Below, piece by piece: positions 1 to 6,424 of a stretch of DNA of 9,975 bases (position 1 is the stretch's first letter; each line of letters begins with the position of its first letter). The translations under genes were made by a program, and so were the position numbers. Below the pieces are notes generated by a model that was not told the DNA's origin, made no database searches, and was given only the letters and a program-made list of their open reading frames with translations. Origin of the DNA: JAHJRN01 sp043805355 (GTDB lineage Bacteria > Patescibacteriota > Patescibacteriia > 2-12-FULL-60-25); the NCBI GenBank assembly GCA_043805355.1, contig JAZDIB010000007.1, forward strand, positions 1 through 9,975, in the 5' to 3' direction.

Positions 1-247
1 GGTCCGGCGCGACGATGACGGCGATGACGCCAGCGACGAGCCAGAGGCCGAGCGGTAGGAGCCATCCGCGTGTCTTCAGGACGGTCAACGCGTCACGCCA
101 ACCGGATGTCCTCCGTCGCAACGTCCACGCGCCGAGCATGAGGAGGATGCCGACTTCGAGCAAGGTCGTGGGCAGGGGGCCGATATGGAAACGCACCGCG
201 TAGAGCGGCAGGAGGAGCGGCAGGAGCGTGAGGATGATGGCGTTCAT
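1..247 (-). CDS. O-antigen ligase/polymerase-like membrane protein, N-terminal fragment
   Basis: The gene starts with ATG at 247-245 and stays open to the left edge, so only the first 82 residues are visible. The translation is strongly hydrophobic. Likely membrane segments lie at residues 2-18, 27-42 and 62-80, with a basic loop (RRRTSGWRD) between the second and third. The stretch PLYAVRF...PTTLLE at residues 14-31 is what I know from the N-termini of bacterial O-antigen ligase (WaaL/Wzy-type) proteins, which join or polymerise undecaprenyl-linked glycans at the outer face of the membrane. The start lies 3 nt after the flippase stop on the same strand, with no Shine-Dalgarno site, so translation is probably coupled. 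A flippase next to a ligase/polymerase fits a surface polysaccharide locus. The diagnostic large periplasmic loop is outside the window, so the family call is moderate. Confidence 0.66.
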   Translation of the reverse strand, partial: MNAIILTLLPLLLPLYAVRFHIGPLPTTLLEVGILLMLGAWTLRRRTSGWRDALTVLKTRGWLLPLGLWLVAGVIAVIVAPD

Positions 248-250
248 GCG

Positions 251-1711
251 TCAGGAGAGCGGGTTCTCGAGCGTGGGCGGGGTGCGGCGCAGGGAGAAAA
301 TCTCGCGAATCGTCGCAATAGGCACGGCACCGGACGCGAGGATGAGCGCGACGTAGGCCGCGATGCCCGCGAAGACCGGGACGACGAGCGGCAGGTCCTT
401 GAGCGGCAGGATGATGAGGGCCATGACTCCCGCCGCGCCGAGGGCTTTGAATGTCGCGACCGGGATCCACCGACTGCCGGAGATGCGGAGCGTCATCACG
501 GTCGAGGCCACGGCCACGCAGGTCTCGGAGAAGACCGTGAGCCATGCCGCGGCCCAGAGGCCGTACGTCGGGATGAAGAGGAAATAGCCCACGAGCGTCA
601 CGGCGGCCACCGCGAAGTAGACCTTCAGCATGCGGCGCTGGGCGTCGAGCGCGACGATGGCGTATGACGAGACCGTGCCGAAGAAGATGGCGGCCACGGC
701 GAGGATGAGGATGCGGAGCACGTCGCCGGAGGCCGCGAAGTCCGCGCCGGCCACGAGGACCATGCCGCGCGTCGCGAGCACGAGTACGCCGGCCACGAGT
801 GGCGCCGCGAAGAGCATCATCGCGTCGAACGAATGACTGAGGAGCCGCGAGAACCGAGCGCGGTCGCCGGTCGCCCAGGTCCTGGCGATGACAGGCAGGA
901 GGATGCCGGCGTACATGAAGGGAAGAGTCACCAGGACCTCCAGGACGCGATAGGCCGCGCCGTAGATCCCGACCTCGGCCTGCGGACGCACGAACGAGAG
1001 GATGAGCGTATCCGCCTTGAAATAGATGAGATTGAAGAGGATGGAGACGCCGATGGGCCAGCTGCGGCGGAGGAGCGTCTTCCAGAACGGGATGTCGACG
1101 TTCCAGCGGAAGTTCGCGTAGCGGCGCGCCACGAGGAGGTTCAGGAGGAAATTGGCCGTGCTGCCGATGGAGACGATGCCGACGATGGGCACGAGGCCCC
1201 ATCCCATCATGCGCGCCACGATGACGCCGACGAGCAGGACGAGCCGGCCCAGGATCTCGCCGATGGCGACGACGTGCATCTTCAGATGCCGCTGCTGCAC
1301 GCCGATGACGATCTGGTTCAGGGCCGTGGTGAAGAACGACCCCCAGATGGCGAAGAACGCGAGCTTCAGCTCCCACGGGTAGGGGAGCGCGAGGCCGATG
1401 ATGGGCGCGGCCGTGAGAAGGATGAGGGCGGAGATGGCGCGGAGCGTGAAGGTCGCGCTCACGGCCCGGTCCTCGTAGGCCTTGTCGCCCGCATGCTCGC
1501 CGAGGATCTGCACGACCATCACGTTCAGCCCGAGGTCGAGGATGATGGCGAAGAACTGGAGGAAGGCGTTCGCGGTCGAATACATGCCGAAACCCTCCTG
1601 TCCGAGCTGGCGGGTGATGAGACCGACAATGACCACCCCCAGGATGGTCGAGACGATTTTCCCGGCGAACTGGACGCCGGTGTTGAAGGCAAGGGCTCGG
1701 GCAAGTGACAT
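251..1711 (-). CDS. Wzx-type polysaccharide flippase (MATE/MVF superfamily)
   Basis: This 486-aa polytopic membrane protein has about 12-14 hydrophobic segments spread along its length and very few charged residues between them. Proteins of this type move lipid-linked oligosaccharide repeat units across the cytoplasmic membrane for capsule, O-antigen or exopolysaccharide. Family features visible here are the N-terminal NTGVQFAGKI...TRQLGQEGFGMYSTANAF region (residues 10-50), typical of polysaccharide biosynthesis proteins, and the mid-protein YFKADTLILSFV...EVGIYGAAYRVLE region (230-258). Length matches the family. The ATG at 1711-1709 is placed just before the conserved N-terminal helix. There is no convincing Shine-Dalgarno site upstream. 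A ligase-like gene follows 3 nt downstream, and the SpoIID-type gene diverges upstream. The transported glycan cannot be told from sequence. Confidence 0.9.
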   Translation of the reverse strand: MSLARALAFNTGVQFAGKIVSTILGVVIVGLITRQLGQEGFGMYSTANAFLQFFAIILDLGLNVMVVQILGEHAGDKAYEDRAVSATFTLRAISALILLTAAPIIGLALPYPWELKLAFFAIWGSFFTTALNQIVIGVQQRHLKMHVVAIGEILGRLVLLVGVIVARMMGWGLVPIVGIVSIGSTANFLLNLLVARRYANFRWNVDIPFWKTLLRRSWPIGVSILFNLIYFKADTLILSFVRPQAEVGIYGAAYRVLEVLVTLPFMYAGILLPVIARTWATGDRARFSRLLSHSFDAMMLFAAPLVAGVLVLATRGMVLVAGADFAASGDVLRILILAVAAIFFGTVSSYAIVALDAQRRMLKVYFAVAAVTLVGYFLFIPTYGLWAAAWLTVFSETCVAVASTVMTLRISGSRWIPVATFKALGAAGVMALIILPLKDLPLVVPVFAGIAAYVALILASGAVPIATIREIFSLRRTPPTLENPLS

Positions 1712-1817
1712 GTGGGCATTCTCGCATGATGCGGGGCGTCTGTGAACGGCCCAGGGACCGATAGAGGGCTACGTTGAGGAAAAAATCGTAATGAGTCAGG
1801 TTGGTGTTCTAAAAAGA

Positions 1818-1846
1818 TTGACAATAGAGCCAAAAATCGATATACT
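1818..1846 (+). promoter_or_regulatory. Near-consensus sigma-70-type promoter for the SpoIID-Ig gene
   Basis: A perfect -35 hexamer TTGACA lies at 1818-1823, followed by a 17-nt spacer and TATACT at 1841-1846 (5 of 6 matches to TATAAT). The surroundings are AT-rich in an otherwise GC-rich window. Transcription would start near 1853, giving a leader of about 45 nt before the ATG at 1900. Spacing and hexamers are close to ideal, so strong, largely constitutive expression is likely. No obvious operator repeat overlaps it. Confidence 0.8.
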
Positions 1847-1889
1847 AGGACCATCGGAAACCGTTTGGGAGTCAACAAAAACCAACATC

Positions 1890-1896
1890 AGGAGGA
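1890..1896 (+). promoter_or_regulatory. Strong Shine-Dalgarno site
   Basis: AGGAGGA at 1890-1896 is followed by ATT and the ATG at 1900. Spacing is short (4 nt from AGGAGG to ATG). A second in-frame ATG at 1912 would be about 16 nt away, too far, so the first ATG is preferred. This is the only clear Shine-Dalgarno site before any gene in the window. Confidence 0.72.
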
Positions 1897-1899
1897 ATT

Positions 1900-4215
1900 A
1901 TGCGAGTTTTCATGTCCAGTACGCGAAACAGGGTCCGGAGCCGGGTCGGGATTTTCCTGATGGCAGCCGTATCCTGTCTTTTTGTGCTCCAATCGGTCCC
2001 GGCGGCCTCCGCGGCGGTCGAACCCTACCAAGCCGAGGTCTCGGCCGGCAGCGCGACCCTGACCGCAGGGCAGACCAAAGTCATCACCCTGAAATTCAAG
2101 AACATCGGCACCAAGACGTGGGTCGCGGGCCAGAACGCGACCGCGGTCTACCTGTACGGCTCATCCTCCGTGTTCGGCCATACGACATGGCTGAAGGATG
2201 ACCTTCCGGCCGTCATCACCCCTGCGAGCGTGAAGCCCGGTTCCATGGCGAGCGCGACCTTCACGGTCCGCGCACCGGCCACGCCCGGGACGTATCAGGA
2301 GCGGTTCCTCCTTTCCTACGGGACGAACGCATGGATCAAAGGATCGGTCGTGACAGTCACGTTCACGGTCGCAAAACCATCGATTGCGATACCTGCAGTG
2401 ACGACAGCCACGACCGCGCCTGAAACGGTCTCGGCTTCCACGCCCTGGAAGGCGACGCTCACGGACAGGGGCGGCATCGAATGGCAGGTAGACCCGGGCG
2501 AGCACATCGTCGTGGACCTGAAGTTCAAGAACGCCGGCACCAAGACTTGGGTGCGCACCGGCACCGGATACATCTCCTTGTATACGTGGGGACCGAAATA
2601 TCGCACGAGCCCGTTTAAGGATTATTCTTGGAAGACGGCCTCGCAGGCCGCCCCCCTTGTTGAATCCGAGGTGAAACCGGGGCAAATCGGCACGATTCGA
2701 TTAGAATTGCGCGCGCCGGAGGTACCGGGGAGTTATCAGGAATCGTTCCAGCTCGCAGCGGAGGATGCGGCTTGGCTCGACGGAGGGTCGGTCACGCTGC
2801 CTATCAGCGTTCGCGTGCCGGACAGTTACATCGCGAAGGGCGTGACGCCGGGAGGCATCACGTCGCCGACCGGGAGCTACAACACCATCCTCCTCCTCAC
2901 CTCGAACAAATCCGTGACGCTCACGGGGGACGGACGTATCGACATGACGCATGGGTTCAAGAACGAGGGGACCGCCACGTGGAATACGCTGTCGCTTTCG
3001 TACGTTGGCATCAGCCCGTCGCTCGGGACGCTCTCGAGCGTCCGCGACGATTCCTGGCCGTCCGCGAGCGAGGCAGTCCGCATGCCCGCGACGACCGCGC
3101 CGGGGCAGATCGGGTTCGTGAAGTTCGCCCTGAAGGCGCCGGTAAAGAAGGGGGTCTACACCGTCTCGTTCAAGCTGATGGCGGACGGACAGGAAGTCGA
3201 AGGCGGCGACGTGGATATCCCGGTCACGGTGACGTCCGATGGATACGTCGATCCGACGCCCATCCCGGTCCCGACGCCCTCGGCATCAGGCGGTATCGTG
3301 AACGCGCTTCCGTTGACCGGCGACATCTCGACCCTGCCGGCCGAACCCATCATCCGCGTCGGCCTCTATAAAACGACGGATGACACGCTTCCGGTCCGCG
3401 GCGTCTCGACCGGCATGACCGTCACGCAGAACGGGGCGACCATCTGCACGCTCTCGCAGGGGCAGATCGCGACCGTCGTCTACAGCCGAACGACCCGAAA
3501 CTATACGTTGAGCGGACCCGGATGTTCCGGGCAGTCGACGGGGTGGTACGTCTTCGTGGCCACGGACGGCATCTCGCCGCTCGAGATCACGGACTACAGC
3601 CGACCGGTCTCGTGGTTGCCGGGCGCGAACGACAACACGTTCCGCGGCAAGCTCGAGCTGCGGTATGCGCCGGCGACCGATGCGGTCTGGGCCATCAACG
3701 AACTTCCCATCGAATCCTATCTCAAGGGCATCGCCGAGACGTCGAACGTCAGCCCGCTCGAATACCAGAAGGCCCTGCTCACGGCCGCCCGCACCTACGC
3801 GATGTACCACGTGAACCGCGGCACCAAGCATGCGGACGAGTTCTTCATCGTGGATGCGCATCTCGATCAGGTCTACCGCGGCTACGGGCAGGAGGCGCGC
3901 AGCCCCAACATCGTGTCCGGAGTGGAATCGACGCGCGGCCAGATCGTCACGTACGACGGCAAGCTCGCCATCACGCCGTACTTCTCGCGCTCGGACGGTC
4001 GCACGCGTTCCTGGACCGAGGTTTGGTACGGGACAGGATTCCCGTGGCTCGTATCGGTGCCTGTCCCGTGGGACGAAGGACAGACGTTGTGGGGGCATGG
4101 CGTCGGGCTCTCGGCCCGCGGCGCGCTCTACATGGCATCCAAGGACAACGCGACGTACGACGCCATCCTGAAGCATTTCTACCAGAATACGGAGCTGCGT
4201 CGCGCGTATAAATAA
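1900..4215 (+). CDS. Secreted protein with three NBR1-like Ig repeats and a C-terminal SpoIID/LytB domain
   Basis: The protein has 771 aa. A Sec signal peptide is visible: basic N-region (RNRVRSRV), hydrophobic core at 17-32, likely cleavage after A38 (ASA|AV). Three Ig-like repeats follow, roughly at 43-157, 183-306 and 325-446. Each has an FKNxGTxTW motif (66-74, 209-217, 353-361) and a later PG...xAP...G-Y-F stretch, as in the NBR1-type Ig-like domain. A proline-rich linker (452-460) leads to a SpoIID-type domain (about 484-765). This has ELPIESYLKGIAE ending in E613, at the place of the catalytic glutamate of SpoIID lytic transglycosylases, then LTAARTYAMY, DQVYRGYG, TPYFSRSDGRT and GHGVGLSARGA (732-742). 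C516 and C542 could form a disulfide. By family, it would cut glycan strands of peptidoglycan outside the membrane. The usual EMP after the glycine is replaced by ETS, so activity is inferred, not shown. Confidence 0.88.
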   Translation: MRVFMSSTRNRVRSRVGIFLMAAVSCLFVLQSVPAASAAVEPYQAEVSAGSATLTAGQTKVITLKFKNIGTKTWVAGQNATAVYLYGSSSVFGHTTWLKDDLPAVITPASVKPGSMASATFTVRAPATPGTYQERFLLSYGTNAWIKGSVVTVTFTVAKPSIAIPAVTTATTAPETVSASTPWKATLTDRGGIEWQVDPGEHIVVDLKFKNAGTKTWVRTGTGYISLYTWGPKYRTSPFKDYSWKTASQAAPLVESEVKPGQIGTIRLELRAPEVPGSYQESFQLAAEDAAWLDGGSVTLPISVRVPDSYIAKGVTPGGITSPTGSYNTILLLTSNKSVTLTGDGRIDMTHGFKNEGTATWNTLSLSYVGISPSLGTLSSVRDDSWPSASEAVRMPATTAPGQIGFVKFALKAPVKKGVYTVSFKLMADGQEVEGGDVDIPVTVTSDGYVDPTPIPVPTPSASGGIVNALPLTGDISTLPAEPIIRVGLYKTTDDTLPVRGVSTGMTVTQNGATICTLSQGQIATVVYSRTTRNYTLSGPGCSGQSTGWYVFVATDGISPLEITDYSRPVSWLPGANDNTFRGKLELRYAPATDAVWAINELPIESYLKGIAETSNVSPLEYQKALLTAARTYAMYHVNRGTKHADEFFIVDAHLDQVYRGYGQEARSPNIVSGVESTRGQIVTYDGKLAITPYFSRSDGRTRSWTEVWYGTGFPWLVSVPVPWDEGQTLWGHGVGLSARGALYMASKDNATYDAILKHFYQNTELRRAYK

Positions 4216-4529
4216 TGACTATGGGTTTCCTCAAGAACATCCTCGGGACGGCACCGATCACGCCAAGCGTGAGTCCCAGCCAGGCGCGCGTCCAGCGGAC
4301 CGAGGCGCGGCTTGAGGCCGCACGGAAAGGGACCGTCGGGTCGAAGGACATGGCCATCCGCGGGGCAATCCCGCAGGCGTCTTCTGCACGCGAACACGTC
4401 ATGCGTTCCCTCGGGAAGCAAAACGCCCCCGTCCGGGGGTCGTCCATCGCGCGTCTCGGTCCGTCCGCGCCCTCCAATCCGTTCTCGTTGCCGCCGCGCC
4501 TCCCGCCGATGCGTCCGATGGGGAGGTGA
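4215..4529 (+). CDS. Small protein of unknown function, translationally coupled to the SpoIID-Ig gene
   Basis: A 104-aa reading frame begins with an ATG sharing its A with the TAA stop of the gene upstream (TAATG), a classic reinitiation junction. I do not recognise a family. The N-terminus (MGFLKNILG) could form a short amphipathic helix. Residues about 23-45 are charged and helix-prone, and the last 35 residues are rich in Pro, Ser, Arg and Met (PPRLPPMRPMGR), probably disordered. No signal peptide, membrane segment or cysteine is seen. Codons end mostly in G or C, as in neighbouring genes, which supports coding. It stops 1 nt before the converging stop of the PH-domain gene and contains a probable terminator for that strand. 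It could be a partner or regulator of the SpoIID-type protein, or a spurious frame. Confidence 0.55.
   Translation: MTMGFLKNILGTAPITPSVSPSQARVQRTEARLEAARKGTVGSKDMAIRGAIPQASSAREHVMRSLGKQNAPVRGSSIARLGPSAPSNPFSLPPRLPPMRPMGR
4420..4439 (-). terminator. Possible intrinsic terminator of the lamin-tail/ruvB/PH gene run
   Basis: Read on the minus strand, CCCCC (4439-4435), loop GGAC, GGGGG (4430-4426) is followed by CG and TTTT (4423-4420). This is a compact five-pair G-C hairpin with a short T-run about 90 nt past the stop of the PH-domain gene, where a terminator is expected. The T-run is short and offset by two bases, so termination may be partial. It lies inside the plus-strand 104-aa gene. Confidence 0.42.
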
Positions 4530-4530
4530 G

Positions 4531-5106
4531 TTACGTCTTCTTCGGCATACCGAACTCCTCGACGGCTTCCTCGAGGTGTTCTTTGCGTTCCTTCTCCGCG
4601 AGGTCCATGACCATCTTCGCGACCGCGTTCGGGTGCGGGATATCCTCGAACTGGAAACGCTGCGTCTCGCCGGCGGTCTGGATGAAGACGTCGCCGTAGT
4701 CGAAGATGGTCCGGATGAACCCCTTCACCTCTGCGGTCACGTCCTGCACGCGGTGGAGTCGGAGCTCCGAGACGGTCCGCGAGAAGAGGCCGTGCTGCTC
4801 GATGTTCAGGATGCGGTCGTCCGTCACGATCCACGTATCGAGGTAGTAATCGATGAAGTGCTGGTACAGGAAGAGCCAGGTGAACAGGAAGAAGATGGAC
4901 GCCCCGAGGACGAAGAGCGCCGCGCGGACCGGATCCACGAAGAACTCCGGGCTCGCGATGCGCGAACCGAGATATGCGCCCATCGGGAGCAGGATGACGA
5001 AGACGAGCGCGACGATGAGGGAGAGCAGGGTGATCCAATGCCTCCGCAGGACCAAGAGGGTCCGTTCGCCGGCAACGCCGCCGGGCAGGTGATTGAGGTC
5101 GATCAT
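4531..5106 (-). CDS. Membrane protein with bacterial PH domain (DUF304/bPH_2, YdbS-like)
   Basis: This 191-aa protein has two transmembrane helices (about residues 24-47 and 60-82) followed by a bacterial PH-like domain. The domain core contains YYLDTWIVTDDRIL (87-100), NIEQHGLFSRTVSELRLHRVQDV (101-123) and GDVFIQTAGE...FEDIPHP (138-159). These are the hallmarks of the YdbS/YdbT-type PH family. The C-terminus is a charged helix (EKERKEHLEEAVEEF). Topology places the PH domain probably in the cytoplasm. The molecular role of the family is poorly known; envelope-stress or antimicrobial-peptide resistance roles are reported for some Firmicute members. It is the last gene of the minus-strand run, 1 nt after the stop of the 79-aa gene, with no Shine-Dalgarno site, so it is likely translated by reinitiation. 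Confidence 0.85.
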   Translation of the reverse strand: MIDLNHLPGGVAGERTLLVLRRHWITLLSLIVALVFVILLPMGAYLGSRIASPEFFVDPVRAALFVLGASIFFLFTWLFLYQHFIDYYLDTWIVTDDRILNIEQHGLFSRTVSELRLHRVQDVTAEVKGFIRTIFDYGDVFIQTAGETQRFQFEDIPHPNAVAKMVMDLAEKERKEHLEEAVEEFGMPKKT

Positions 5107-5107
5107 G

Positions 5108-5347
5108 TCAGAGGAGATTCGTCAGGCTGATGTCCAACGTCGCGTTCCAGTCGACGCCGGCGAGGTAGAGGCCGACGCCTCCCAGGACGAGCCCGGACAC
5201 GGCGAGGAACACCGCGGTCGAGAGGTAGGTCCCGGAGCCCGCGACGCCGAAGCGCAGCATCTGGATGACGCTGATGAACGCCAGGAGCCCGAAGACGACC
5301 AGGAGGACGAACCAGGCGAGCAGGAAGAAGGAGATGGGGATGGACAT
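5108..5347 (-). CDS. Small two-helix membrane protein, unknown function
   Basis: A 79-aa frame starts at ATG 5347-5345, one base after the ruvB stop, and ends one base before the PH-domain gene. The open frame extends further upstream inside ruvB, but that part is Ser/Arg-rich antisense-like shadow. The internal ATG (MSIPISFFLL) is the sensible start, because hydrophobic sequence begins there and the TGA-C-ATG spacing equals that of the next junction. Two membrane helices are predicted by eye at residues 5-28 and 42-64, with a short loop containing LRFGVAGSGT and a polar tail (DWNATLDISLTNLL). I do not recognise a family. Its tight linkage suggests co-expression and perhaps complex formation with the downstream PH-domain membrane protein. 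Confidence 0.75.
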   Translation of the reverse strand: MSIPISFFLLAWFVLLVVFGLLAFISVIQMLRFGVAGSGTYLSTAVFLAVSGLVLGGVGLYLAGVDWNATLDISLTNLL

Positions 5348-5348
5348 G

Positions 5349-6365
5349 TCAGAGCAGTCGTTTGACAGGGGGTTCAAGGCCGAGATGCCGATAGGCGGCG
5401 TCGGTCGCGATGCGTCCGCGCGGCGTCCGATCGATGAGGCCTTCGCGGAGCAGGAACGGTCCGATGACCTCCTCGAGCGTGGAGACGTCCTCCGCGGTCG
5501 AGGCCGCGAGCGTCGTGAGGCCGACCGGTCCGCCCGAGAACTTCGCGATGATGGCTTCGAGCGTCCGACGGTCGGCCTGGTCGAGGCCGCGCGGGTCGAT
5601 CTCGAGGCCGAGGAGCGCCGCGTCGACGACCTCCGGCGAAAGTGTACCATCCCCGCGGACCTGCGCGTAGTCGCGGACGCGTCGGAGGAGGCGGTTCGCG
5701 ATGCGCGGGGTGCGACGCGAGCGCGACGCGATGACGCGGCCCGCCTCCTCGGCGACCGGGATGCCCAGGAGGGAGGCGCTGCGCCTGACGATCTCGGACA
5801 TCTCGTCCACGTCGTAGAAATCGAGGTGGAAGATGCTGCCGAAACGGTCGCGGAACGGGGCGGAGAGCATCGACATCTTGGTGGTCGCGCCGATGAGGGT
5901 GAACCGCTTGAGGTCGAGCCGGAGCGTGCGCGCCGTCGGTCCCTTGCCGATGACGATGTCGAGCGCGAAGTCCTCCATCGCCGGATACAGGACCTCCTCG
6001 ATGGTCCGGTTCATGCGGTGGATCTCGTCGATGAAGAGGACGTCGCCTTCCTCGAGGTTCGTGAGGATGGCCGCAAGGTCGCCGACGCGTTCGAGCGCCG
6101 GTCCGCTCGTGATGCGGATGTGCGACGCCATCTCGTTCGCGATGACGTGCGCGAGCGTGGTCTTGCCGAGGCCCGGCGGACCGTAGAGGAGCACATGCTC
6201 GCACGGCTCGCCGCGTCCTCGAGCGGCCTCGAGGAAGATGGAGAGGTTCTCCTTGACCTTGGACTGGCCGATGAAGTCGCCGAGCGCCTTCGGCCGGAGC
6301 GAGACGTCGAGGCCGGCGTCCACTTCTTGGGCGTCAGGCGAGACGAGACGTGGTTCTTCCTCCAT
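5349..6365 (-). CDS. ruvB: Holliday junction branch migration ATPase RuvB
   Basis: This 338-aa AAA+ motor drives Holliday-junction branch migration together with RuvA. Landmarks in order are [13 protein letters not shown] (22-34), Walker A GPPGLGKT (62-69), Walker B VLFIDEIH (109-116), sensor 1 GATTK (159-163), arginine-finger region RDRFG (172-176), sensor 2 [14 protein letters not shown] (219-232), and the C-terminal winged-helix motif [13 protein letters not shown] (309-321). Length is normal and all catalytic residues are present. Two small departures are GATTK where GATTR is usual, and SRRTPR where a glycine normally precedes TPR. The ATG follows the lamin-tail gene by 58 nt and has no Shine-Dalgarno site; its start abuts one arm of a 9-bp inverted repeat. 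No ruvA or ruvC is present in the window. Confidence 0.97.
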   Translation of the reverse strand: MEEEPRLVSPDAQEVDAGLDVSLRPKALGDFIGQSKVKENLSIFLEAARGRGEPCEHVLLYGPPGLGKTTLAHVIANEMASHIRITSGPALERVGDLAAILTNLEEGDVLFIDEIHRMNRTIEEVLYPAMEDFALDIVIGKGPTARTLRLDLKRFTLIGATTKMSMLSAPFRDRFGSIFHLDFYDVDEMSEIVRRSASLLGIPVAEEAGRVIASRSRRTPRIANRLLRRVRDYAQVRGDGTLSPEVVDAALLGLEIDPRGLDQADRRTLEAIIAKFSGGPVGLTTLAASTAEDVSTLEEVIGPFLLREGLIDRTPRGRIATDAAYRHLGLEPPVKRLL

Positions 6366-6424
6366 ACGGGTGGGACTTTAGCGCAGGGGTCCGAAAAGCA
6401 GAAGCCCAGCGTCGACCCACCCGT
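6366..6424 (-). repeat. Perfect 9-bp inverted repeat bracketing the intergenic gap before ruvB
   Basis: ACGGGTGGG at 6366-6374 and CCCACCCGT at 6416-6424 are exact reverse complements, 41 nt apart. On the transcribed minus strand the first arm begins with the last base of the upstream TGA stop, and the second arm ends on the base just before the ruvB ATG. In mRNA this would fold into a G-C-rich stem closing the whole intergenic region. There is no T-run, so it does not look like a terminator. Processing, attenuation or translational control of ruvB are possible. Confidence 0.6.

Noticed and set aside
833..1708. 291-aa plus-strand frame opposite the flippase
   Set aside because: Asp/Glu/Arg-rich antisense sequence with no domain, signal or start site.
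93..1727. Long open frame of 544 aa on the minus strand, in another frame of the flippase region
   Set aside because: The translation is His/Arg/Pro-rich without any fold signature, while the overlapping frame gives a clean polytopic flippase. It is a shadow from high GC.
1975..1980. C26 of the SpoIID-Ig protein as a lipoprotein cysteine
   Set aside because: It sits inside the hydrophobic core without a proper lipobox, and a better signal peptidase I site (ASA) follows at 36-38.
4541..4554. TTCGG-CATA-CCGAA hairpin as a plus-strand terminator after the 104-aa gene
   Set aside because: No T-run follows, and it lies inside the conserved reading frame of the PH-domain gene.
3971..5038. 355-aa minus-strand frame across the SpoIID end, the 104-aa gene and the PH-domain gene
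   Set aside because: It crosses well-supported genes on both strands and shows Arg/Pro/His-rich shadow composition.
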